A stretch of DNA of 64,000 nt from Serratia symbiotica (GTDB lineage Bacteria > Pseudomonadota > Gammaproteobacteria > Enterobacterales > Enterobacteriaceae): positions 2,542,001 to 2,606,000 of the forward strand of contig NZ_CP050855.1 in the NCBI RefSeq assembly GCF_000821185.2. The letters are read 5' to 3'. The notes under the pieces are model-generated. The model was given only the letters and a program-made list of their open reading frames with translations, searched no databases and was not told where the DNA came from. Positions 1 to 10,426 of this stretch are shown here, piece by piece. The translations under genes were made by a program, and so were the position numbers. The number at the start of each line of letters is the position of its first letter. Within the stretch, counting starts at the first letter, position 1.

Positions 1-467
1 TTGCTCACGATAGACACCCGGCTGGGCAATACCCAATTCAACCGCGCGGATCTCATTCAGGCCTGCTTTCAATGCACCATCCAGTAGCGCATTCAGCTTA
101 TCTAATTGACGCAACGTCACCTGAACCTGGCGCACCGCACGGTAACCTTTCAACACCGACTCGCCGGTTTTCAGGTAATTGTATTCCAGTTGGGTACACA
201 GATTGGCAGCACTGATATCTTGCTTCTTGATGTTGTTTTTCTGTAAGAAATCGACGTATTACGCTACGCGCTCATCCACCTGCTGCTTGGCCTGTACGGC
301 GTCTTTGGAGGATGCGCTGACTTCGATCGCCAATCAGGTATCGCCTCCACGTTGGCGGTGCCAGAAGTGAGCACATGCGGCCCTTTAGGCACTTCAGCCG
401 CCGACAATGCCAGCGGCAAGGTTCCCCCTCCAACCAATGCGGCCATAGCCAATGTTGTAAGCTTCAC
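1..467 (-). pseudogene. yggE: yggE remnant (SIMPL/DUF541 oxidative-stress protein), inactivated
   Basis: The reading frame opening at 467 encodes a signal peptide ending near SAAEVPKGPH and then TSGTANVEAIPD, which matches the start of enterobacterial YggE, a periplasmic SIMPL-domain protein linked to oxidative stress tolerance. Directly after PD the frame breaks: a stretch of about 10 bases present in the intact gene appears to be missing, and the downstream match (AIEVSASSKDAVQAKQQ) is in another frame. In that second frame a TAA at 259-261 replaces the expected Gln codon in RVAQYVDFL. The match then runs (SVLKGYRAVRQVQVTLRQL, LNEIRAVELGIAQPG) to the window edge, so the C-terminus is outside. 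Two independent lesions make a functional product very unlikely. The gene lies just downstream of mscS on the same strand, its usual neighbourhood. Confidence 0.85.
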
Positions 468-496
468 ATTGTCTCCTTATAACAAGCTATACCAAC

Positions 497-518
497 AAAA
501 AGGGAGCCGAGGCCCCCT
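497..518 (-). terminator. Rho-independent terminator after mscS
   Basis: Just past the mscS stop, the minus strand carries a GC-rich hairpin (GGGGGCC paired with GGCTCCC) followed by TTTTTG. This is the normal form of an intrinsic terminator and separates mscS from the yggE remnant. Confidence 0.6.
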
Positions 519-523
519 GCTGC

Positions 524-1384
524 TTACTCCACTTTCGCGTCTGCGGTACGATACAGATGAACGTCCATCTGTGGGAACGGGATATTGATGTTGTTGGCAT
601 CCAGCGCGCGCTTGAAATTTTCCATCAGATCGAAGTACACGTTCCAATACTCTGCGGTGGTAGTCCATGAACGGGTGACAAAGTTCAGCGAGGATGGTGC
701 CATTTCGTTCAGACGCACAATCACGCCTTTGGCATGCAGAATGCGCTTGTCGGCAGCAATCACGTCGCCCAGTACTTTCTTCACCACGTCGATATCAGCG
801 TTGTAGCCTACACCCACTACGATATCTACACGGCGGTTCGGCTCACGGGAGTAGTTGATAATATTGCCAGCGATGACTTTACCGTTGGGCACCACAATGA
901 TTTTGTTATCGCCGGTGCATAAGGTGGTGGAGAAGATCTGCACCTGATTGACGGTGCCAGCCACGCCGCCCAGATCAACGTATTCACCTACACGCAGTGG
1001 ACGGAAGATCACCAGCAACACGCCAGCAGCAAAATTGGACAGCGAACCTTGCAGCGCCAAACCAACAGCCAAACCAGCGGCACCCAGCACAGCGATCACC
1101 GATGTGGTCTGCACGCCTACACGCCCCAACACCGCGATAAAGGTGAATGCCAGCACACCGTAACGCACCAGCGCCGACAGGAAGCCCGCGATCGTGGTAT
1201 CAATGCCACGCAACTTCATCACGCGGTTTACCATATTGCTGGCCACGCGGGCGGCGATCGAACCGATGACCAGGATAGCAATAGCGGCGACAATGTTCAC
1301 CGCATACTGGATCAACAAGTCTTGGTTATTCACCAACCAATCGCCAGCACCGTGCAGGCCGTCTACTACATTCAAATCTTTCAT
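524..1384 (-). CDS. mscS: Small-conductance mechanosensitive channel MscS
   Basis: Encodes 286 residues, the same length as E. coli MscS, the heptameric inner-membrane channel that releases osmolytes on hypo-osmotic shock. The Ala/Gly-rich pore helix is plain ([24 protein letters not shown], about residues 93-115), followed by the conserved [14 protein letters not shown] segment that begins the cytoplasmic beta domain, and [17 protein letters not shown]. The frame is open upstream to 1477, but [14 protein letters not shown] at 1384 aligns with the known N-terminus (MEDLNVVDSINGAG), so that start is chosen. It is transcribed alone toward the yggE remnant and ends at a terminator. No lesion is seen. 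Confidence 0.97.
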   Translation of the reverse strand: MKDLNVVDGLHGAGDWLVNNQDLLIQYAVNIVAAIAILVIGSIAARVASNMVNRVMKLRGIDTTIAGFLSALVRYGVLAFTFIAVLGRVGVQTTSVIAVLGAAGLAVGLALQGSLSNFAAGVLLVIFRPLRVGEYVDLGGVAGTVNQVQIFSTTLCTGDNKIIVVPNGKVIAGNIINYSREPNRRVDIVVGVGYNADIDVVKKVLGDVIAADKRILHAKGVIVRLNEMAPSSLNFVTRSWTTTAEYWNVYFDLMENFKRALDANNINIPFPQMDVHLYRTADAKVE

Positions 1385-1632
1385 TCGTGTCGTCCTATCT
1401 CTGTCCCTGTAGGGATAAACGCGCAAAAGTATGCCGACACCGACCCAAAAGATTTCAAATTGCAGCTTGAAAGACAACGAGTCTAGGATGCCAGCCGGAA
1501 ACTACCCTCTAAGGTTAACCAAGATTAAAGCCGCACGCCAACCGTAAGCGTTAAAAATAACCGTAACTATGGCTTGTTTCTTCTATGCTAAAACAGCACT
1601 CGCGTTTTTTTAAGACTAGGAACTCGTCCGCC

Positions 1633-2301
1633 ATGCATATCCGTTCCTCATTTCGGCACTACTGGCAGGTCAGGCCCAGGCTGCTGTTCTCTGTTGGCGC
1701 AGGACTGCTGTGCGCACTGCTACTACCTTTACAGTTCTCGCTGCTGCAACGGCTGATGATCGGTTGGAACGTGCTGGCTTGGCTTTACTTGCTGTTTCTC
1801 TGGCGATTGATGCTGGTAAGCACGCCGACACATATCCGTCAGATCGCCCGTACGCAGGATGAAAGCGCCAGCATAGTGTTGGCGCTGGTCAGCATTAGTT
1901 GTCTGGTGAGCATACTAGCGATCCTGTTTGAACTGAGCAGCGCCAAACAAGCCAGCAACTCGCTGAAAACCCTGCATCTAGCGTTGACCGGCACCACATT
2001 GTCGGTGTCTTGGCTACTGCTGCCAACCGCCTTTACCATGCATTACGCCCATCAATTTTACTGCCGGGGTGCCTCACAAGCCCCATTGCCACTGCTGTTT
2101 CCCGGCAACCTTACCGAACCGACCTATCTAGACTTCGCCTATTTCTCGTTCACCATCGCGGTGGCGTTACAAACAGCCGATGTGGCGGTCGGCACGGCGG
2201 AGGTACGGAAGATCACTCTGCTGCATTCGGTGATCTCCTTCGTGTTCAATATGGCGATTCTGGGGCTATCAATTAACGTTGGTGCCGGTCTTTTGGGCTG
2301 A
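1633..2301 (+). CDS. DUF1345 family inner-membrane protein
   Basis: Predicted protein of 222 residues with about five hydrophobic segments: two near the N-terminus (LLFSVGAGLLCALLLPLQF; MIGWNVLAWLYLLFLWRLML), one after DESASIVLALVSISCLVSIL, one after SLKTLHLALTGT, and a last one ending at SINVGAGLLG. The signature YLDFAYFSFTIAVALQTADV, followed by R.ITLLHSVISFVFN, is typical of the DUF1345 family, whose function is unknown. The frame is open from 1585, but the ATG at 1633 has AGGAA about 10 bases upstream and begins close to the usual N-terminus, whereas 1585 has no ribosome site. It is divergent from mscS and convergent with fbaA, with which it shares a terminator hairpin. Confidence 0.75.
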   Translation: MHIRSSFRHYWQVRPRLLFSVGAGLLCALLLPLQFSLLQRLMIGWNVLAWLYLLFLWRLMLVSTPTHIRQIARTQDESASIVLALVSISCLVSILAILFELSSAKQASNSLKTLHLALTGTTLSVSWLLLPTAFTMHYAHQFYCRGASQAPLPLLFPGNLTEPTYLDFAYFSFTIAVALQTADVAVGTAEVRKITLLHSVISFVFNMAILGLSINVGAGLLG

Positions 2302-2340
2302 AAAAAAACAGGCTCCCTATAGGGAGCCTGGCATGTTTTG
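2301..2340 (-). terminator. Terminator downstream of fbaA, possibly bidirectional
   Basis: A perfect 22-base palindrome (CAGGCTCCCTA / TAGGGAGCCTG, 2309-2330) lies between the convergent ends of the DUF1345 gene and fbaA. On the minus strand it is followed by eight T residues, so it serves fbaA best. On the plus strand only a short T run follows (2335-2338), so action in that direction is less certain. Confidence 0.8.
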
Positions 2341-2357
2341 AAACAGTTAGCCGAAAC

Positions 2358-3437
2358 TTACAGAACGTCTACCGCGTTCAAATCTTTGAAAGCCTGCTCC
2401 AAACGAGCCACCATGCTGGTCTGTGCTGCACGCAGCCATACACGTGGATCATAATATTTTTTGTTCGGCTGATCGGCACCTTTCGGGTTGCCCAGTTGAC
2501 TTTGTAGGTAAGCTTCGTTGGCTTTGTAATACTGTAAGATGCCATCCCAAGTCGCCCATTGGGTATCGGTATCAATATTCATCTTGATCACACCGTAGCC
2601 GACTGACTCTTTGATTTCTGCGTCGGTAGAGCCGGAACCACCGTGGAACACAAAGTTCAAGCTGTTGTGCGGCAGGTGGTATTTCTTGGATACGTAGTCC
2701 TGAGAATCACGCAGGATAGTCGGAGTCAGTTTGACGTTACCTGGCTTGTACACGCCATGCACGTTGCCGAACGAAGCGGCGATGGTGAAACGTGGGCTGA
2801 TGGCGTGCAGTTTTTCGTAGGCGTAAGCCACGTCTTCCGGCTGGGTGTATAGCGCGGAGGCATCCATATGGCTGTTATCCACGCCATCTTCTTCACCGCC
2901 GGTACAGCCCAGTTCGATTTCCAACGTCATGCCGATCTTCGCCATGCGAGCCAGATACTGGCTGCAAATCGCGATGTTTTCTTCTAGGGATTCTTCAGAC
3001 AAGTCGATCATGTGGGAAGAGAACAACGGTTTGCCAGTCGCGGCGAAATGTTTCTCGCCAGCGTCCAGCAGGCCATCCAACCATGGCAGTAGTTTCTTGG
3101 CACAATGGTCGGTGTGCAGAATAACCGGCACGCCGTAATGCTCAGCCATCAGGTGGACATGATGCGCCCCGGAGATTGCCCCCAGGATCGCGGCCCCCTG
3201 TGGAACATCCGTCTTCACGCCTTTGCCAGCGATAAACGCGGCACCGCCGTTAGAAAACTGCACAATCACCGGTGCACGCACTTTCGCTGCTGTTTCCAAT
3301 ACCGCGTTGATGGAGTCAGTACCCACGCAATTCACTGCTGGCAACGCAAAGTTGTTCTCTTTGGCTACCGCGAATACTTTCTGAACGTCATCGCCCGTGA
3401 TGACACCTGGTCTTACGAAATCAAAAATTTTAGACAT
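2358..3437 (-). CDS. fbaA: Class II fructose-bisphosphate aldolase
   Basis: Encodes 359 residues, the same length as E. coli FbaA, the zinc-dependent aldolase that interconverts fructose 1,6-bisphosphate with dihydroxyacetone phosphate and glyceraldehyde 3-phosphate. Visible signatures are the zinc ligand segment VILHTDHCAKK, the ELGCTGGEEDGVD motif, FGNVHGVYKPG, and the phosphate-binding FVFHGGSGS and MNIDTDTQWA segments. The frame extends 11 codons further upstream, but MSKIFDFVRPGVITGDD at 3437 fits the conserved N-terminus. It follows pgk on the same strand with a gap of about 120 bases, the usual glycolytic cluster pgk-fbaA. No lesion is seen. Confidence 0.98.
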   Translation of the reverse strand: MSKIFDFVRPGVITGDDVQKVFAVAKENNFALPAVNCVGTDSINAVLETAAKVRAPVIVQFSNGGAAFIAGKGVKTDVPQGAAILGAISGAHHVHLMAEHYGVPVILHTDHCAKKLLPWLDGLLDAGEKHFAATGKPLFSSHMIDLSEESLEENIAICSQYLARMAKIGMTLEIELGCTGGEEDGVDNSHMDASALYTQPEDVAYAYEKLHAISPRFTIAASFGNVHGVYKPGNVKLTPTILRDSQDYVSKKYHLPHNSLNFVFHGGSGSTDAEIKESVGYGVIKMNIDTDTQWATWDGILQYYKANEAYLQSQLGNPKGADQPNKKYYDPRVWLRAAQTSMVARLEQAFKDLNAVDVL

Positions 3438-3559
3438 GTGACTTTGCCCTGTTTTATCGGCTATAGACATAAGGTGGAGGTAAATCGATTTTTTTCACGC
3501 CGTGCTGCCGTTACCGCGCATTATAATACCAACGGGCATTCCGCCTCCCATTGCCTGAA

Positions 3560-4723
3560 TTACTGCTTAGCGCGCTCTTCCAACATCACAACCGCCGGCA
3601 ATGGCTTCCCTTCAACAAATTCGAGGAAAGCGCCACCGCCAGTGGAAATATAGGAGATTTTGTCAGCGATACCGAACAGATCAATTGCTGCCAAAGTGTC
3701 GCCGCCACCCGCGATAGAAAAGGCTGCACTATCAGCAATTGCACGGGCGACGATCTCGGTTCCCTTACGGAAATTAGGGAACTCGAATACGCCGACTGGG
3801 CCATTCCACAGAATGGTTTTGGCGTTCTTCAGGATAACGGCTAGACGCTCAGCAGAGACATCACCCATATCCAGAATTTGCTCATTATCCTTGATCTCGT
3901 TGGCTTGCTTCACGGTGGCTGCGGCAGTTTCAGAGAACTCAGTCGCTACGCGTACATCGGTTGGTACCGGAATATCACAGGTTTTCAGCAGATTCTGCGC
4001 ATTTGGGATTAGATCCGGCTCATACAGGGACTGGCCCACATTGTTGCCCTGTGCCGCCACAAAGGTGTTGGCGATGCCGCCACCGACGATCAGTTGATCG
4101 GCGATTTTGGACAACGAGTCCAACACCGTTAGTTTGGTGGAGACTTTAGAGCCACCAACGATAGCGACCATCGGGCGAGTCGGGTTGCCCAACGCCTTGC
4201 CCAGCGCTTCCAACTCGGCAGATAGCAGCGGGCCAGCACAGGCTACCGGGGCGAATTTGCCCACTCCGTGGGTAGATGCCTGTGCGCGATGTGCAGTGCC
4301 GAAGGCGTCCATCACATACACGTCACACAGTGCCGCATATTTCTTCGACAGGGTTTCGTCGTCTTTTTTCTCACCCTTGTTGAAACGGACGTTTTCCAAT
4401 ACCACCAACTCGCCTTCGTCGACGTCCACGCCATCCAGATAATTCTTCGCCAGACGTACCGGCGATTTCAGATGCTCTTTCAGGTAATTGACCACTGGCA
4501 GCAGGGAGAATTCTTCGTTATATTCACCTTCAGTAGGACGCCCCAAGTGGGAAGTTACCATTACGCGAGCGCCTTGTTTCATCGCAGCTTCAATAGTCGG
4601 CAAGGAGGCGCGAATACGTGCATCGGAAGTCACTTTGCCATTTTTCACTGGTACGTTGAGATCGGAACGGATCAGAACGCGTTTACTCCCCAGATCCAAA
4701 TCGGACATCTTAATTATAGACAT
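3560..4723 (-). CDS. pgk: Phosphoglycerate kinase
   Basis: Encodes 387 residues, exactly the E. coli length. Pgk transfers phosphate between 1,3-bisphosphoglycerate and ADP in glycolysis. The N-terminal substrate-binding segment [14 protein letters not shown], the basic patch ending in [24 protein letters not shown], the nucleotide-binding [12 protein letters not shown], and the C-terminal [11 protein letters not shown] and [12 protein letters not shown] segments are all present. The start at 4723 matches the family. It lies between an eroded epd (upstream) and intact fbaA (downstream); in relatives the order is epd-pgk-fbaA, so only the first gene of the cluster has been lost. Confidence 0.98.
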   Translation of the reverse strand: MSIIKMSDLDLGSKRVLIRSDLNVPVKNGKVTSDARIRASLPTIEAAMKQGARVMVTSHLGRPTEGEYNEEFSLLPVVNYLKEHLKSPVRLAKNYLDGVDVDEGELVVLENVRFNKGEKKDDETLSKKYAALCDVYVMDAFGTAHRAQASTHGVGKFAPVACAGPLLSAELEALGKALGNPTRPMVAIVGGSKVSTKLTVLDSLSKIADQLIVGGGIANTFVAAQGNNVGQSLYEPDLIPNAQNLLKTCDIPVPTDVRVATEFSETAAATVKQANEIKDNEQILDMGDVSAERLAVILKNAKTILWNGPVGVFEFPNFRKGTEIVARAIADSAAFSIAGGGDTLAAIDLFGIADKISYISTGGGAFLEFVEGKPLPAVVMLEERAKQ

Positions 4724-4774
4724 GGTGAAACCTCTATTCTTGTTGATTCTCTATAATGTTGCCTGAGTAACGCA

Positions 4775-5290
4775 CCAGCTAATGCTGATGCAAGCGGCCA
4801 TTACCCGTGTTGTATCCAGCACCCTTTGGCAAAGCCCTATTCCTTGTCACACTAAGCCCAATCCATAACCGGGGCTGTATACCATCGACAACCGTACTGC
4901 GCAGTGCGGATCCAAGGTTAAAACCAATCAAGACTCATTAGTCTTAGCCATTGCATCTAATCAACTATATCACGAAAATATCCGCCTGCAGTTACGCCAC
5001 AAGTTCCGGTGATAGACTTATACCGTCTGCTGATCGTTCATGGCGGAGTGAGCGATAGTCACGGTACCCGCCTCGATACTGTAGGCCCCCACTAAACCAC
5101 TGACAGTTTGATCAAGGGAATAATGCAATGGGGGTGCATAATGCGCTGCCTGCTGGTTGACACCAAACACGAAAGTGGTGTGCAGTCGTTGCTACCCGCA
5201 TGGGCAAACGCGGTACCTGCTTCATTCATTCTGTTCGTCAGGATATTACCGCCGCCACCCTGGCGCTTCTGCGGTATAGCACACTAACTG
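4775..5290 (-). pseudogene. epd: epd remnant (erythrose-4-phosphate dehydrogenase)
   Basis: No intact gene lies between pgk and tktA, but the minus strand shows scattered matches to Epd in the right order. They are HAGSND (family HPGSND), then FGVNQQAAH, then CIIPLIKL near 5130, then IEAGTVTIAHSAMNDQQTV near 5040 (family IESGTVTTIHSAMHDQQVI), then a stop and VYHRN (AYHPD). After a gap of roughly 100 residues come DPHCAV, VVDGIQ in a shifted frame, and RVLDTTRVMA (family RMLDTTLAMA) near 4800. The catalytic Cys in SCTTNC is lost and several frameshifts and stops are present. The 5' third could not be aligned, so the upper boundary is approximate. Epd makes 4-phosphoerythronate for pyridoxal phosphate synthesis; in some bacteria GapA can replace it. 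Confidence 0.85.
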
Positions 5291-5590
5291 AAACGCTTCA
5301 GCTGAGCATAAACCAAAGTGTTTGTAAAAGGAACAGGCGCAGCAAATACGCTGAGCAGCAGAAGCTGCATTTTACCAGAATAATAGCCTATCCTAGTAGG
5401 CATGCATTGTTGCAGCCAGTCGGCACACGAACAGCACGCAACAACCGCAGCATACAGGGAGTACGTGAGGATGGTGAGCACTGCCCAGGGCCATAAAAGG
5501 CAAATAAAATAGCCTAATGGGATAGGCTCTAAGATGTTCTGGCTCAGATTTTGGCTCAAGGCGGTGGTAGGAAAGATTAGCGGTGCGGAT

Positions 5591-5622
5591 AAAAAAACGG
5601 CTCCCTTAATGTGGAAGCCGTT
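5591..5622 (-). terminator. tktA: Rho-independent terminator after tktA
   Basis: On the minus strand an inverted repeat (AACGGCT paired with AGCCGTT) is followed directly by a T-rich run. It lies about 75 bases past the tktA stop and before the epd remnant, so it ends the tktA transcript. Confidence 0.75.
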
Positions 5623-5695
5623 ATAGTGGCGCAGATTAAGGGAAGCCTTAACTCAACGGCATTGCCAGGCGTTGTCATGGGTAATGCGATGCACT

Positions 5696-7690
5696 TTACT
5701 TCAGCAGCGCCTGCGCCTTGGCCACCACGTTATCCACGGTGAAGCCGAACTCTTTAAATAGCTGCTCTGCTGGCGCTGACTCACCGAAGGTGGTCATACC
5801 AACGATGACACCATTCAGACCCACGTACTTGTACCAGTAATCCGCAATACCCGCCTCCACCGCCACGCGGGCCTTCGCCGCCGCTGGCAGTACCGATTCA
5901 CGGTAAGCGGCATTCTGCTTGTCGAACACATCGGTCGAGGGCATTGACACCACGCGCACTTTGTGGCCAGCTGCCGTCAGTTTGTCCGCCGCTTCCACCG
6001 TGATGCCCACTTCCGAGCCAGTGGCAATCAAGATAACTTCCGGCGTGCCAGTGCAATCCTTCAGCACGTAGCCGCCACGGTACACGTTCGCCAACTGCTC
6101 TGCGGTACGCAGCTGCTGGGCCAAATTCTGGCGCGAGAACACCAGCGTGGTCGGGCCATCGTTGCGCTCGATGCCGTACTGCCAGGCAATCGCTGATTCC
6201 ACCTGATCACACGGACGCCAGGTGCTCATGTTTGGAGTCACACGTAGGCTGGCCAACTGCTCTACCGGCTGGTGAGTCGGGCCGTCTTCCCCCAGGCCGA
6301 TGGAGTCATGGGTGTATACGAACAGGTTGCGCAATTTCATCAGCGCCGCCATGCGCACCGCGTTGCGGGCATATTCCACAAACATCAGGAAGGTCGCCGA
6401 GTACGGCAGGAAACCACCGTGCAGCGCGATGCCGTTGGTGATGGCAGTCATGCCGAATTCTCGCACACCGTAGTGAATGTAGTTGCCCGCAGGGTCAACG
6501 TTCAGCGGTTTAGAACCGGACCACATGGTCAGGTTGCTCGGTGCCAGATCAGCGGAACCGCCGAGGAATTCCGGTAGCAGCTTGCCGTAGGTTTCCAGCG
6601 CGTTCTGTGACGCCTTGCGGCTGGCGATGTTGGCCGGGTTGGCTTGTAACCCTTCTACGAAGGCCTTCGCCTCGGTGTGCCAGTGAGCCGGTAGTTCGCC
6701 GTTTATGCGGCGCTTGAACTCGGTAGCCAGCTCAGGGAAGGCTTTAGCGTAAGCGGCGAAGCGATCATTCCAGGCAGCTTCTTTGGCCTGGCCAGCGTCT
6801 TTCGCATCCCATTGGGCGTAGATATCCTGCGGGATTTCGAAGGCGGCATATTTCCAGCCAAGCTGTTCGCGGGTAGCAGCCACTTCAGCAGCACCCAGCG
6901 CAGCACCATGCACGTCATGGCTACCCGCTTTGTTCGGTGAACCGAAACCGATTATGGTTTTGCACATCAGCAGTGATGGTTTGTCGGTGAACCTGCGAGC
7001 TTCTTCAATCGCCGCCTTGATGGCGTCCGGGTTGTGGCCGTCGACGTTACGCACGACATGCCAGCCATAAGCTTCAAAGCGCTCAGCAGTATTGTCGGTG
7101 AACCAGCCATCGACGTGACCATCAATGGAGATGCCATTGTCATCGTAAAAGGCAGTCAACTTGCCAAGCTTCAACGTACCGGCCAACGAACAAACTTCGT
7201 GGGAGATACCTTCCATCATGCAGCCGTCGCCCATGAAAGCGTAAGTGCAGTGGTCAACGATATTGTGACCTGGGCGATTGAACTGCGCGCCCAACGTGCG
7301 TTCGGCAATGGCAAAACCCACAGCGTTGGCGATACCTTGGCCGAGTGGGCCGGTGGTGGTTTCGACGCCAGGAGTATAGCCGTATTCCGGGTGGCCCGGC
7401 GTTTTGGAGTGCAGTTGGCGGAAGTTTTCCAGCTCGCTCATCGGCAGGTCATAGCCAGTGAGGTGCAGCAGGCTGTAAATCAACATGGAGCCGTGACCGT
7501 TGGACAGCACAAAACGATCGCGATCAGCCCAGAGCGGGTTAGTTGGGTTGTGGTTTAGGTAGTCACGCCACAGGACTTCAGCGATATCCGCCATCCCCAT
7601 AGGTGCCCCCGGATGGCCGGAATTCGCTTTTTGTACGGCGTCCATGCTGAGTGCGCGGATGGCGTTGGCAAGCTCTTTACGAGAGGACAT
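5696..7690 (-). CDS. tktA: Transketolase
   Basis: Encodes 664 residues (E. coli TktA 663). Transketolase moves two-carbon units between sugar phosphates in the non-oxidative pentose phosphate pathway, using thiamine diphosphate. Seen in order: [18 protein letters not shown] near the N-terminus, the [18 protein letters not shown] segment, [15 protein letters not shown], the thiamine diphosphate motif starting GDGCMMEG (about residue 155), and in the pyrimidine domain the [17 protein letters not shown] segment with the conserved Glu, then [15 protein letters not shown]. The start [19 protein letters not shown] is conserved. The gene is monocistronic as far as seen, with a terminator downstream. 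No lesion is visible. Confidence 0.98.
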   Translation of the reverse strand: MSSRKELANAIRALSMDAVQKANSGHPGAPMGMADIAEVLWRDYLNHNPTNPLWADRDRFVLSNGHGSMLIYSLLHLTGYDLPMSELENFRQLHSKTPGHPEYGYTPGVETTTGPLGQGIANAVGFAIAERTLGAQFNRPGHNIVDHCTYAFMGDGCMMEGISHEVCSLAGTLKLGKLTAFYDDNGISIDGHVDGWFTDNTAERFEAYGWHVVRNVDGHNPDAIKAAIEEARRFTDKPSLLMCKTIIGFGSPNKAGSHDVHGAALGAAEVAATREQLGWKYAAFEIPQDIYAQWDAKDAGQAKEAAWNDRFAAYAKAFPELATEFKRRINGELPAHWHTEAKAFVEGLQANPANIASRKASQNALETYGKLLPEFLGGSADLAPSNLTMWSGSKPLNVDPAGNYIHYGVREFGMTAITNGIALHGGFLPYSATFLMFVEYARNAVRMAALMKLRNLFVYTHDSIGLGEDGPTHQPVEQLASLRVTPNMSTWRPCDQVESAIAWQYGIERNDGPTTLVFSRQNLAQQLRTAEQLANVYRGGYVLKDCTGTPEVILIATGSEVGITVEAADKLTAAGHKVRVVSMPSTDVFDKQNAAYRESVLPAAAKARVAVEAGIADYWYKYVGLNGVIVGMTTFGESAPAEQLFKEFGFTVDNVVAKAQALLK

Positions 7691-7929
7691 GTTTTACTCC
7701 AAGTCGGATTAAAAAAGCAGTCAAGTTTCCTATTTTCTCAGACTCCGCATTAAAACGGCAATCCCTAATACCAAATGAGAACGAGCGTACTGCTTTTGAG
7801 TGTGATGAGACAGTTTTCGGAATAATGCCCTTATCTATCGCACTGGCGTACACTAGTCTCATGCGGCAATATCTATTCTCTATAGCAACATTCTCCCTTT
7901 CCTTGTTATTATCACGGGATGATAACGTT

Positions 7930-8418
7930 ATTAAGATTCGTACCTCTTTGTTAGCGATAAGGATTCCTTAGTGAGCAGTTGCCAAAACTGGAACACCGAG
8001 GCGTTGATACAATCTGGCACACAGGTTTTCCAAGTAGCGACGCTAAGCAATGACGACATAAAACCCTAAGCGATAAATCCAGCACAGAGATGGACAGCAA
8101 GGCACAAATCGCGCGTGCTGACAGCACCGTTGACAAACGTCTGAGCAAAATCGCAACGGCACTGGGGGATAATATCAACGGCATGCCCGCCAACTATAAG
8201 GTTTAAATTACTCAATGCCCAGTTCTCGCAGTAGCAGGAAAGCACCGCAGATGACTACTCATTCGACTTGATGGAAAAAACGCGGCATCGATCCCAACGG
8301 CCTCATCACCCGCTTTGAAAAATTGGCGAAAGTGGTACCCGACCATCAAAGCAACCTGTTCGATGACCATCCGTCTTCTGAAGCGCGCGCACAACATCTG
8401 CGACTGTATTGCGGCTGA
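7930..8418 (+). pseudogene. loiP: loiP (yggG) remnant, lipoprotein metalloprotease with the catalytic core deleted
   Basis: Plus-strand fragments match LoiP in order. IKIRTSLLAI at 7930 lines up with the MKIRALLVAM signal peptide but with ATT in place of ATG. Then come stops, a shifted frame giving CQNWNTEALIQSGTQVFQ, a stop, and EMDSKAQIA...RLSKIATALGDNINGMPANYKV ending in TAA at 8205-8207. The next match is QFSQ-stop-QESTADDYSFDLM, then in another frame GIDPNGLITRFEKLAKV and NLFDDHPSSEARAQHLR, ending with TGA at 8416-8418. The missing middle is the part that carries the HExxH zinc site, so the gene cannot encode a protease. loiP between tktA and speB is the ancestral arrangement. Confidence 0.9.
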
Positions 8419-8484
8419 CCAGTAAGGCGAAGTGGGGATAAAACGGATGGCGTGCATTGCGCGCTCCGCCATCATTTATCAGGC

Positions 8485-9351
8485 TCAGCGCCCTTTCTTT
8501 TTGCGGCCAGGCTGGGTAAAACGCTTGCGAGCAGCCAGGCTACTGCCAGATCTATTGCCGTTTCTCGGCCCATTATTGCCAGCTAAATTTTTCACCGCGG
8601 GTTTGGCTTTCTTCACCGATTTCACTTCTGAGGAAGAATCCTCAATCAATTTGAATAGTTGCCCTCGCTCGTCGTCGGTCAAATCACGCCACTCCCCCAA
8701 AGGCAGCCCTATCAGGCTAACATTCATGATACGGGTTCGTTCCAGCTTGGTGACTTCATAGCCAAAATATTCACACATACGGCGTATTTGGCGGTTAAGC
8801 CCCTGTACCAGCACAATACGAAAGACCAATGGCGTTTCTTTCTTCACCTTGCACTTTTTGGTCACCGTACCCAGCATCGGCACACCGTCCCCCAGACCAC
8901 GGATAACGTCATCGGTCAGCGGTTTGTTGACGGTAACCCGATATTCTTTCTCGTGGCCGTTGCCCGCACGCAGGATTTTGTTTACCAGATCACCCTGGTT
9001 GGTGAGGAAAATCAGCCCCTGTGAGTCCTTATCCAACCGACCAATCGGGAAGATGCGGGTGCTGTGATTAACAAAATCGACGATATTGTCTTTTTCGCCG
9101 TCTTCCGTGGTGCTGACAATGCCAACCGGTTTGTTTAACGCAATGAAGATCAGGTTATCTTCGTTACGGGGTTCAATCACTTGGCCATTGACCTTGACGA
9201 CATCGCCTGGAAACACCCGATCGCCAAGCGTAACACGCTTGCCATTGATAAAAACATTGCCTTGTTCAATGTAGCGATCGGCATCACGACGAGAGCAAAT
9301 ACCACTTTCACTAATATATTTGTTCAGACGTAGAGATGATTTGCTCAGCAT
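8485..9351 (-). CDS. rluF: 23S rRNA pseudouridine synthase RluF
   Basis: Encodes 288 residues (E. coli RluF 290). It isomerises a uridine of 23S rRNA (and a tRNA-Tyr uridine in E. coli). An N-terminal S4 RNA-binding domain is visible ([20 protein letters not shown]). The catalytic motif [15 protein letters not shown] carries the Asp at residue 107, and [14 protein letters not shown] is the second conserved block. The tail is basic and ends [14 protein letters not shown], as in RluF rather than RluB/RluE. The frame is open 27 codons further upstream, but [14 protein letters not shown] at 9351 matches the family start. In E. coli rluF lies far from speB, so the neighbourhood differs. Confidence 0.93.
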   Translation of the reverse strand: MLSKSSLRLNKYISESGICSRRDADRYIEQGNVFINGKRVTLGDRVFPGDVVKVNGQVIEPRNEDNLIFIALNKPVGIVSTTEDGEKDNIVDFVNHSTRIFPIGRLDKDSQGLIFLTNQGDLVNKILRAGNGHEKEYRVTVNKPLTDDVIRGLGDGVPMLGTVTKKCKVKKETPLVFRIVLVQGLNRQIRRMCEYFGYEVTKLERTRIMNVSLIGLPLGEWRDLTDDERGQLFKLIEDSSSEVKSVKKAKPAVKNLAGNNGPRNGNRSGSSLAARKRFTQPGRKKKGR

Positions 9352-9505
9352 GGCTTCTCCAAAACCGGAAATATCTTTTATTTTTAAGGCAGCGGGAAAC
9401 CGGCTGGCTCTTCTTTTCCGCAATGCGATCAATTACGTGCGCCCAGCTAGGGCTGATGCTTTTCTCGGCAACTTTCTAACCAATACGCCTTGCCATAGCT
9501 ATCGC

Positions 9506-10426
9506 TTATACCTCTTTCTTCGCTGCCTGTAGATATAGCATTTCCAAGCCCAGGGTGGCTGCGGCCAACGCGGTGATATCTGACTGATCATAGGCTGGTG
9601 CCACTTCCACTACGTCCATGCCAACGATATTCAACGATTGCATGCCGCGCACCAGCTTCAGCGCGCGATCCGAGGTCAGACCGCCGATCACCGGGGTGCC
9701 GGTGCCGGGGGCGAAAGCCGGGTCTAGGCAGTCGATGTCGAAAGTCAGATATACCGGCATGTCGCCAACGATCTGTTTGATCTGGGTCAGCAAGTCTTCC
9801 ACGCTGCGATCGTTGACCTGCGCGGCGTCCAACACGGTGAAGCCATTGCCATAGTCGAATTCGGTACGGATGCCGATTTGCACTGAGTGATGTGGGTCGA
9901 TCAGGCCTTCATTCGGCGCATGGAAGAACATGGTGCCGTGGTCATATTTGCTGCCATTGGCGTAAGTGTCAGTGTGAGCGTCAAAATGTACCAACGCCAG
10001 CTTGCCGAAATGCTTAGCGTGAGCGCGCAGCAACGGCAGCGTGACGAAATGATCGCCGCCGAAAGAAAGCATGTGCTTGCCGGACATCAGCAGTTTTTCT
10101 GCGTGTGCTTGTAATTTGTCGCTCATATCCTGAGCGTCACCGAAGTTGAACACGATATCGCCACAGTCAACCACATTCAGACGATCACGCAGATCAAAAT
10201 GCCACGGCCAGCGGTTACCTTCCCAGGCGAGGTTGGTGGAGACCTGACGGATCGCCGCTGGGCCATGGCGACCACCGGCACGGCCAGAGGTTGCCATGTC
10301 AAATGGAATACCGGTGATGACCCACTCTGCATTACTGTCGTAAGGCATGAAATTCAGCGGAAAGCGCAAGAAACCAAAGGCGTTGGACACTAAAGAATTA
10401 TCGAACTCATGACCTAATGTGCTCAT
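9506..10426 (-). CDS. speB: Agmatinase (agmatine ureohydrolase)
   Basis: Encodes 306 residues, identical in length to E. coli SpeB, which hydrolyses agmatine to putrescine and urea. The binuclear manganese site is complete: [21 protein letters not shown] and [18 protein letters not shown]. The substrate-side [13 protein letters not shown] segment near residue 50 is also present. The start [19 protein letters not shown] matches the family. In E. coli speA (arginine decarboxylase), whose product makes the substrate agmatine, lies directly upstream. Here the space upstream holds no recognisable gene and the rRNA operon follows, so agmatine must come from an enzyme encoded elsewhere or from outside. 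Confidence 0.97.
   Translation of the reverse strand: MSTLGHEFDNSLVSNAFGFLRFPLNFMPYDSNAEWVITGIPFDMATSGRAGGRHGPAAIRQVSTNLAWEGNRWPWHFDLRDRLNVVDCGDIVFNFGDAQDMSDKLQAHAEKLLMSGKHMLSFGGDHFVTLPLLRAHAKHFGKLALVHFDAHTDTYANGSKYDHGTMFFHAPNEGLIDPHHSVQIGIRTEFDYGNGFTVLDAAQVNDRSVEDLLTQIKQIVGDMPVYLTFDIDCLDPAFAPGTGTPVIGGLTSDRALKLVRGMQSLNIVGMDVVEVAPAYDQSDITALAAATLGLEMLYLQAAKKEV

Noticed and set aside
1585..1632. Upstream start for the DUF1345 gene
   Set aside because: No ribosome site precedes it, and the extra residues do not match the family; the ATG at 1633 is better.
5200..5559. Two open frames of about 90-98 codons, one on each strand
   Set aside because: They overlap the epd remnant region, lack ribosome sites and show no family resemblance.
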